This document shows, piece after piece, positions 58,201 through 64,000 of a stretch of DNA of 64,000 nucleotides (its first letter is position 1; every line of letters begins with the position of its first letter). Source of the stretch: Rhizaria sp. SCN 62-66 (Eukaryota > Rhizaria, unplaced); contig MEDY01000084.1 of assembly GCA_001724265.1 (NCBI GenBank), forward strand, positions 1-64,000, in the 5' to 3' direction. A program made the position numbers and the translations under genes. The notes beneath the pieces were generated by a model that was not told the DNA's origin, did not search any database, and saw only the letters and a list, made by a program, of their open reading frames with translations.

Positions 58201-61200
58201 GATACGCTGAGCGAGGACATGGAAGTCGTGCTGTACGATGCGCTTGATTTCATCGAGCACCACCGCGCAGTTGCAAACTACACCGCGACGGCGCAGAATC
58301 AGCAGCAGAAGCAGGGAAGCAAGGCTGGTGACTGTGGCAGCACGAGCTCTTCTTGCTCCACCACGCTCTCACATTTGCAGTCGCAATCTCATCTGCGTGA
58401 GCCTGAGCCCGTGGAGAGCGTCATCGTGCACTGCCAGCAGGGCGTTTCCCGCTCTGCCGCGCTGTCTATCGCATATCTCTCGCTCTATCTCGGCACCAAC
58501 GTGACCACTACGACCGCGTTGGTGCGGCAGCGCCGTGGTATCGCGCGGCCTAACTTTGGCTTCTTCCATCAGCTCGCGTCATGGGAGCGCCTCGCGAACT
58601 CGTACCCCCGCATCACTGCTCTCAGGCACCGCCCCCACAGGGACAAGAACAACAGCAGTGGCAAGGACTCTGAGATCGAGTCCAAGTCTGGCAGCAAGTC
58701 AACGTCGCAACAGCAGTCGATCGTCGTCGCCGGCCGCTGTGCGGAGAGCGCAGGCATGGCGGTCACCGCCTCTCCCGAGGCCGCTGCCGCCGCCGTCGCA
58801 CTCTGGCCCACGTACTACCTCGCCAATAACAACAACGACAACAGCTCTAACACGAAGGATAACTCGATCAGTTGTGATAACTCGGCTTCTTCTCTTGTCG
58901 ATCTCGGCAATCGCGTTACCCTGCGGCCCCCGCGCGCTGCTCCGGTCTCCGCCGCGGGCGGCTCCCCTGCCCGCGCGCCCCCGCACCCTTCTGCGCTCTC
59001 GCTGTACCGAGTCGGCCCGCAGTCGGCGCGCGATCCCGCCCGGCTCGGCCCCAAGTGGGTCGACGCGCGCTCGCTGCTCACCCGCCTCCGCTCCAGCGCC
59101 AACGCCAGCGCCAGCGCTGGTGCGAACGCGAGCGCCGGTCTACACAACAAGAAGAAGAAGAGCTTCGGCGGTCAGAGCGGGAGTGAGACCGAGGTGGTGA
59201 CGGTGAGCACAGCGCTGCTTGACCCCCGGTTTGTCTACGTCGCCTCTGTCCCTCTCGTCAACCCCGACGACAACAACAACAACGCTACCGCATCTAACGC
59301 GAATTCCAGTCGCAATTCTGAGCTGAACAGCGACTCGCTGCTGCCGGCGCCGCTGTCGACCGTAGTGATCCTGGTCGGCGCGCGCGTGCCTGCGCCGCTG
59401 CTAGTCCCCGCGCTCTGCGTCGCTGCAGCGCACGCGGCTCGTCTGGCCCACTTCGAGCGCGCCGACCCCGCCCGCATTGCGCTGCTGCCGCTGCCCGACG
59501 CCGACGCGCTGGTGGCGAGTGACGCGGCGGCGCTGACCGCAGCCGCTGCGAGTCAGGCTGCCGCGGGCCCGCTCGCCACAGCCGCTGCAGTACGCGTGTG
59601 GACTGAGCTTCTCGCGCCTTCGCGCTCCGCTGCCAACGACTCCAACTCCAGCGCAAACGCAGACTCAAACGCAGTTGGAGACGGCAGTTCCTCTGCGCCT
59701 GTTGCGAGTGTCTCAAGCCCCGCATCGCCGGTGCCCGGGGACGCCGCAGCAGCGGAGGAAGCGGCCGCGCTCGCCCTGGGCGTCGCCGCCGCGCGCGCGG
59801 GCCGCGCTGTGGTGTGGGCCGGTCACACGCAGAGCCTGCTGAGCGACGAACTCGCAACGGCTCTCAACGCCGTGAGCGCCGTCGCGGTCTCCGCGGCCGC
59901 CATAGTCGCAATCGCGCGGCCCCCCACCGTCTGCGGCAAGACCGCGATGCAGACCAAGGCCGAGGTCGAGGCCGCCGCGGCCGAGGCGGAGGCCGAGGCG
60001 CGGTCGCACTGGCCCGCGCTGCTCGACGACACCGCGCATGGCACCGGGCACGACGCTGCGGCCGCGCAGCGCACTGCTCTGTGGGCGGCCCCGCAGCCCC
60101 AGTCGGTCGGCGCGCTCTTCACGCGGCTGTGCGCGCTCCCGCTCGCGCCGCTTGTCCCCGCCGCGCCCGCCGCGGCGCCCGCCGCGAAACAGCTCTCGGA
60201 CGCCGCGACCACGACGACGGCCACGGCCCCGTCCGCGGCTGTCGCTGTGCACGTCATCGCGCTGCTGCGCGCGCGGTTGTGCTCGCCGTCGACGCTCGCG
60301 CTGCTCGGCCGGCAGCGCACGGCCGCGCGCCGCACCGCCGCCGCAATCCCGCTCATCCTCGCCGCCACCGCCGCCGCCGCCGCCGCCACTGCCGCGGCGG
60401 CCGCTGCGACTGTGAATGCGGATGCGAGTGGTGGGGCGACGATGAGTGATTCCGCGGTCGCCATCCCCGCCCGGCGCGTGGCCGCGGCGGTGAACGCGGT
60501 CGGCGCGCTACGGCTGGCGGCCACGCTTGCCTCGCCGTCGGTCCAGCTCCCGCGCCCGCTCTTTGCCAGCGCCCTCAGCACTCCTTCGGTCACGGCACCC
60601 GCGGTCACGAATACCTCGAGTACCGCCGGTGCACTGGTGGACCTGCTGCATGTGGACGCAGAGCCCCCGCTGCCACAGTACCTGCAGGCTCTGGCCAGCG
60701 CGTCTTTGGTGACGGACGGGGACGCCACCGCCCGCGCCGCCGCCACGGCCGCTGAAGCGCACGCCGCCGCGGTCGCCGCAGCCACCAACTCAGAGACGAC
60801 GATTGAGACTCAGAATGAGATCACGGCTCAGGTGGAGACGACCACGACTGATTTTACTGAAACCACGACTCGGAAACGCACGATGGGCGGCTCTGGCATC
60901 GTCTACAATCCCAAGTCTGCTGCGAACGGGGGGCGCGATCTGTCCGTGAGCGGTTTGGCATCCGCGAAGCACGCCGCTGAGGCCGAACTCGCGTGCTCCT
61001 ACGAGCCCACAACGGCGCGCGGTCCCTCTTCCTCGTCCCGCACCAACAGCTCTGTTGCGACACCGAAATCCGCACACGGTCCCACCTCCGCCTCTGCTTC
61101 CGCCTCGACGTCCGCCTCTGCTTCAGCCTCAGCGTCGAAGGCAGCGACAGTGTCTGCGGCGGCGTCCGCGGCCGCGTCGGTGGGCTTCGGCACCCTCTCG

Positions 61201-61974
61201 ACCTCGAGCGGGGTCTACGAAGAGCCCATCATGCACCGCCCCCGCAGCACCAACGCCGCCGAACCCGACGATTACGGCGAAACGACCACGGTCAACTGCG
61301 CCGACCTGCCGGCGGTGTCGTTCTTCGTCGCGCCCGACTACAGCGCGCGCGTGTCGCATTTTGACGCCGATGACCTCGAGTCAGACCGCTGCCTCGTCGC
61401 CTGCCGTTACGCCGACCCTTACGGCGCGCTGCCCGCCGACATCGACGATAAAGCCGGTGCGCGCACGCGGGCCGCCCGCGCCGCTGCGCGCGCCGCCGCG
61501 GCGTCACCCGCCGGGAGGGCTCTAGAGCGCGTGCACGTATGGGTCGGCGGCGCGCTGGTGCGGCTTGTTGCGCGCTCGCAGCGGGCCGAGAGGGCCGAAA
61601 ACGAGGAAGACGCGCACGCTGACTGTGACGACGACGAGGACGACGATGATGACAATGATGAGGTCGTGTCGGAGCGGCTGCGGCCTGTGTGGCGGCACCT
61701 GTGCACGGAGACGCTGCGCGAGTTCGCCCTCGCGACCTGGGGGAACCACACTGGTACACCCACGGGTTCCACCGCCGCGAGTTCCGCCCAGGTGACTGTG
61801 GACATCGAGCCGACTGTGCACACTGAGCACGGCGACGAGGGCGCTCTGCTCACGGTCACCATCCCGGCATCCTCCCATCACAGCGATAACGCGGCGACGG
61901 TCAAGGTTGATGTGTCGTTCGAGGCGCCCGGGGAGGAGCGCGACGAGTTCTGGGAGTGCTTCACCGAGGAGTAA
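54579..61974 (+). CDS. MKP1-like dual-specificity phosphatase with gelsolin-like region
   Basis: This is a very large dual-specificity protein phosphatase. The main frame has no ATG in its first 264 codons. Removing a 151-nt intron (54581-54731, GTACGC to CAACAG) joins AT (54579-54580) to G (54732) and creates ATG in frame, giving MSHPHAAAAAPG and 2414 residues. The catalytic loop VIVHCQQGVSRSAALSIAYL has its active cysteine at about residue 1235; YLPLHLADTLSEDMEVV lies before it and RRGIARPNFGFFHQL after. HCxQGVSRS followed by RGIAxPNxGF is the plant MKP1 pattern. SLYRVGPQSARDPARLGPKW (about 1423) and the next 180 residues resemble the gelsolin-like part of MKP1. The N-terminal 1100 residues are Ser/Ala/Gly-rich with poly-Ser and a TTTQ cluster. 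The C-terminus (AVSFFVAPDYSARVSHF-like stretch onward) is unassigned. Its likely role is MAP-kinase-type signalling. Confidence 0.85.
54581..54731 (+). other. Inferred intron splitting the phosphatase start codon
   Basis: The donor AT|GTACGC and the acceptor CAACAG|G would assemble the initiator ATG from two exons. Phase is exactly right (two bases plus one). The unspliced ATG at 54579 opens a frame that ends after 63 codons. Confidence 0.6.
55165..55209 (+). repeat. AGC microsatellite encoding poly-Ser
   Basis: Fifteen consecutive AGC triplets in frame encode serine within the low-complexity N-terminus of the phosphatase. The purity suggests recent slippage; length polymorphism is likely. 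Confidence 0.9.
56794..56865 (+). repeat. Four ETTTQ[D/N] repeats in the phosphatase
   Basis: Four tandem 18-nt units encode ETTTQD, ETTTQN, ETTTQD and ETTTQD. The units differ at synonymous positions but keep the protein sequence, implying selection on the peptide. Related ETTT motifs return near 60797-60870 and 61276. Confidence 0.85.
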
Positions 61975-64000
61975 ACCAAACGCAAGAGCGGGACCGCATC
62001 GGTCAACTCACAAAAAAAACTACGTGTGCGTTTACGTCACAATATCTCTCTCTGCTGCGATAAATTCGCATCCTCTTCTTGTTTGCTTCTGCTTTCGATC
62101 ACAAAAGCTTTGTTCCCTCTGCACCGACGACTTTGTTTTCTCCCCGTCGGTTGTTTTGTTTCATTGTTAGCTGCTCACTGTGACTGTGTGTTGTTTTCTG
62201 CCTTTTGTCGATTCACTGCTTGCTATTTGTCGCTTCTTTGTTGTTTGTTTAGATCAGAGCTGTCTTTTGTGTTCACATCATCTCGACGCGAGACAAGATC
62301 AAGTTTTATTAAAATGTCATGATCAGTTTTCTTAGTTTGGAATTGCTTTTATCAATACTAATACCAAATATTTTTTTGTGAAAAAAATGCTCTGTTGACC
62401 GTAAAATCTCATAACCAATCGGTGTATATCTACGACTCTTCAAATCATTTTGATGATTCCTTCTCTGTCACTTGTTGACGCTTGCATCTGTCCCCCTGAC
62501 CTGGTTCCTCGCTGGCAACTGTTTTAATGTTTGTTTCACTAAATATCAATCAGCTTGTTCGACGATTCGCTTGTTTGCCTTGCTGTCCACTTGACACACG
62601 CTCTTGCTTGCCTGTTTTGGCGGCGGCCTGTGTGAAGCCCAGCATCGCTTCACAAAACTTCAGACATCTTGATAGGTAAACAGTGTAACACCCTTACGTT
62701 TATCTTCAACTATCTCTCTCTCTCTCTCTCTCTCTTTTCCCCTCTCGGGTGATGTATATTATTTTGTCTATTCTATTGTCTATTGTTCCTGTTACTGATG
62801 CCATTAGCCTTGTTTGTGTAAAAGAGGAAGTGTCGCGACGCTTCGTATCGTAAGAGAGTCAGATATTTTAAGCATAACGCAACCATATACGTCCGTACTT
62901 AGTGCTGATGCATTGCTAGAATAATAATAATACATGAATATGATTCAAAGTCTTGCCTAACAAAACACCGGTACGTACGTACACAACACCAGGCATGTTA
63001 CTCGCTCGCATGTTACCTTAGTTACTCGATCTTGCTCCTGATCTACCCCCTGTCAGCCGTTATGTTTCTTGTAGTAATCGTATCTCCTGATATTCCTTTT
63101 GATGCTAGAAATATACAGTTTACACATCATCTATTGTGTTGCTTTGATTGTTTGATTGTAAAACCCCGAAAGGCTGCAAATATTCTTGATACCGCAGTGT
63201 ATAGCTCGCTAAATCGGTTCTCAGCAGGAAAAGGCAGCTAAGAAGTCGCAATAACGAAGCCAGCGGATAAACCACGTACGAGCTCACAGTCGCTGCCCCC
63301 CTCTAAACGATGCCTCGTGATCACTCACGAGCGGAGATCGATCACCATCCATATGATGTCTACATTGATGTTAAATTCAACATCAAACTATCAACGCATG
63401 TAATAAACAACGTTAATTAAAAATAACGTATTAATATTTCCTTACCTTTGAAGATAACGATGTAAAGATCGATAATATAGTTTTTGGCTTGTTGACTGGG
63501 GAAGTTAAGCCGGCAGATTGCGGACGGCGCGAAGGGTCGCGAGTCGAGAATGTTCGGGAAAGTGGTTATACTGCCGCTACCACGCACTGAATCTGTATCT
63601 GGCCAACAACTTCGATTAGAGCGCTGCATGCTGGGAATTCATTCATTTGGACACCGGTCTCTGTGCGTTTCTGTTTCACCAATGGCTGGGGGAAAGTCTC
63701 TGTGAACCCGAGAGCGAAAGGCTCACCTTTCATTAGGTTCCCTCGCGTGCGCTAACCGCTATTCGCCAAGACGTTGATTCCGCCCGCAATGGTGGGGTTT
63801 CCCGAGCGAGGTGATGCGTCGTGAGTGGTTTTTCGCAGCAAAGTTATACAGGTGCCTGCGTCTTTCGCGCCTCTCCTTGCGGGAGCCGCGTTGCGCAAAC
63901 ACACGATAGAGCTTACTCGTGCGGTGGTTTGGCAGTATTTCTTTCTAATCAAACAATCAAAGCCCATTCCCAACCTCGCCAATAGCCTCGCGTCTTCTGG
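61975..64000. other. Terminal 2-kb region without a recognised gene
   Basis: The first part is the T-rich 3' flank of the phosphatase. A (TC)n tract lies at 62713-62737. A hairpin CTCGTGA / TCACGAG is near 63316-63333. The last 500 nt are more GC-rich than the preceding kilobase and contain open frames on the minus strand (63417-63629 and 63752-63982) with no recognisable domain. They may be exons of a gene running off the window or part of a repeat; I cannot tell. Confidence 0.45.
62713..62737. repeat. (TC)n microsatellite
   Basis: Twelve uninterrupted TC dinucleotides lie in the spacer downstream of the phosphatase gene, followed by a T and C run. It is a simple repeat. Confidence 0.9.

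Noticed and set aside
1-64000. tRNA or rRNA genes, CRISPR arrays, integrated viruses, transposase genes
   Set aside because: I looked for tRNA B-box-like sequence in spacers, rRNA-like blocks, regular spaced repeats and transposase or polymerase motifs of mobile elements and saw none convincing. A covariance-model or profile search could still find a diverged tRNA or an old element.

Overview
This window is nuclear DNA from a single-celled flagellated eukaryote. The genes have spliceosomal introns and the proteins are eukaryotic throughout: tubulin polyglutamylase, NEK kinase, kinesin, IFT140, Elongator subunit Elp2, DNA polymerase kappa and mitochondrial acyl carrier protein. Coding regions are very GC-rich and full of Ala, Ser, Gly and Gln runs (some near-pure AGC, GCC or TCG codon tracts), while spacers and introns are AT-rich or pyrimidine-rich. 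Several CDSs of 4 to 8 kb have no intron. I cannot name the species. The gene set fits a free-living heterotrophic flagellate.

Layout: I support 14 genes. They are TTLL9-like (+, 1177-4618), Pol kappa (+, 4976-9466), a small ankyrin protein (-, 10121-11096), NEK kinase (+, 11847-15920), a giant LRR protein (-, 16286-24196), a giant coiled-coil kinesin (+, 24684-32204), a minimal PH-domain protein (-, 33359-33940), a DM10-like protein in five exons (+, 35422-37483), a CDP-alcohol phosphatidyltransferase (+, 38040-38678), ELP2 (-, 39033-43245), a Mn-type CDF metal transporter (-, 44000-45412), IFT140 (+, 46038-51995), mitochondrial ACP (-, 53247-53660) and an MKP1-like dual-specificity phosphatase (+, 54579-61974). 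Strand alternates between most neighbours, so most spacers are shared head-to-head promoters or tail-to-tail ends. No gene is recognised in 1-1176 or 61975-64000.

Functionally, TTLL9 and IFT140 are clearly ciliary or axonemal. The NEK, kinesin, DM10 and possibly LRR proteins are plausibly so. The rest are housekeeping: translesion synthesis, lipid headgroup synthesis, tRNA wobble modification, metal transport, mitochondrial acyl carrier and phosphatase signalling.

Main points of interest: (1) the TTLL9 gene has an in-frame TAG between two blocks conserved in the family, and none of the 14 genes ends in TAG, so UAG may be a rare sense codon or be read through; (2) ten of eleven inferred introns begin GTACG and the other GTATG, none GTAAG; (3) the phosphatase start codon appears to be split by an intron, and many ATGs lie just downstream of a pyrimidine tract plus AG, suggesting 5'UTR introns or a spliced leader; (4) divergent promoters share exact short motifs; (5) the kinesin ends in a CaaX box and the phosphatase carries a TQ cluster.
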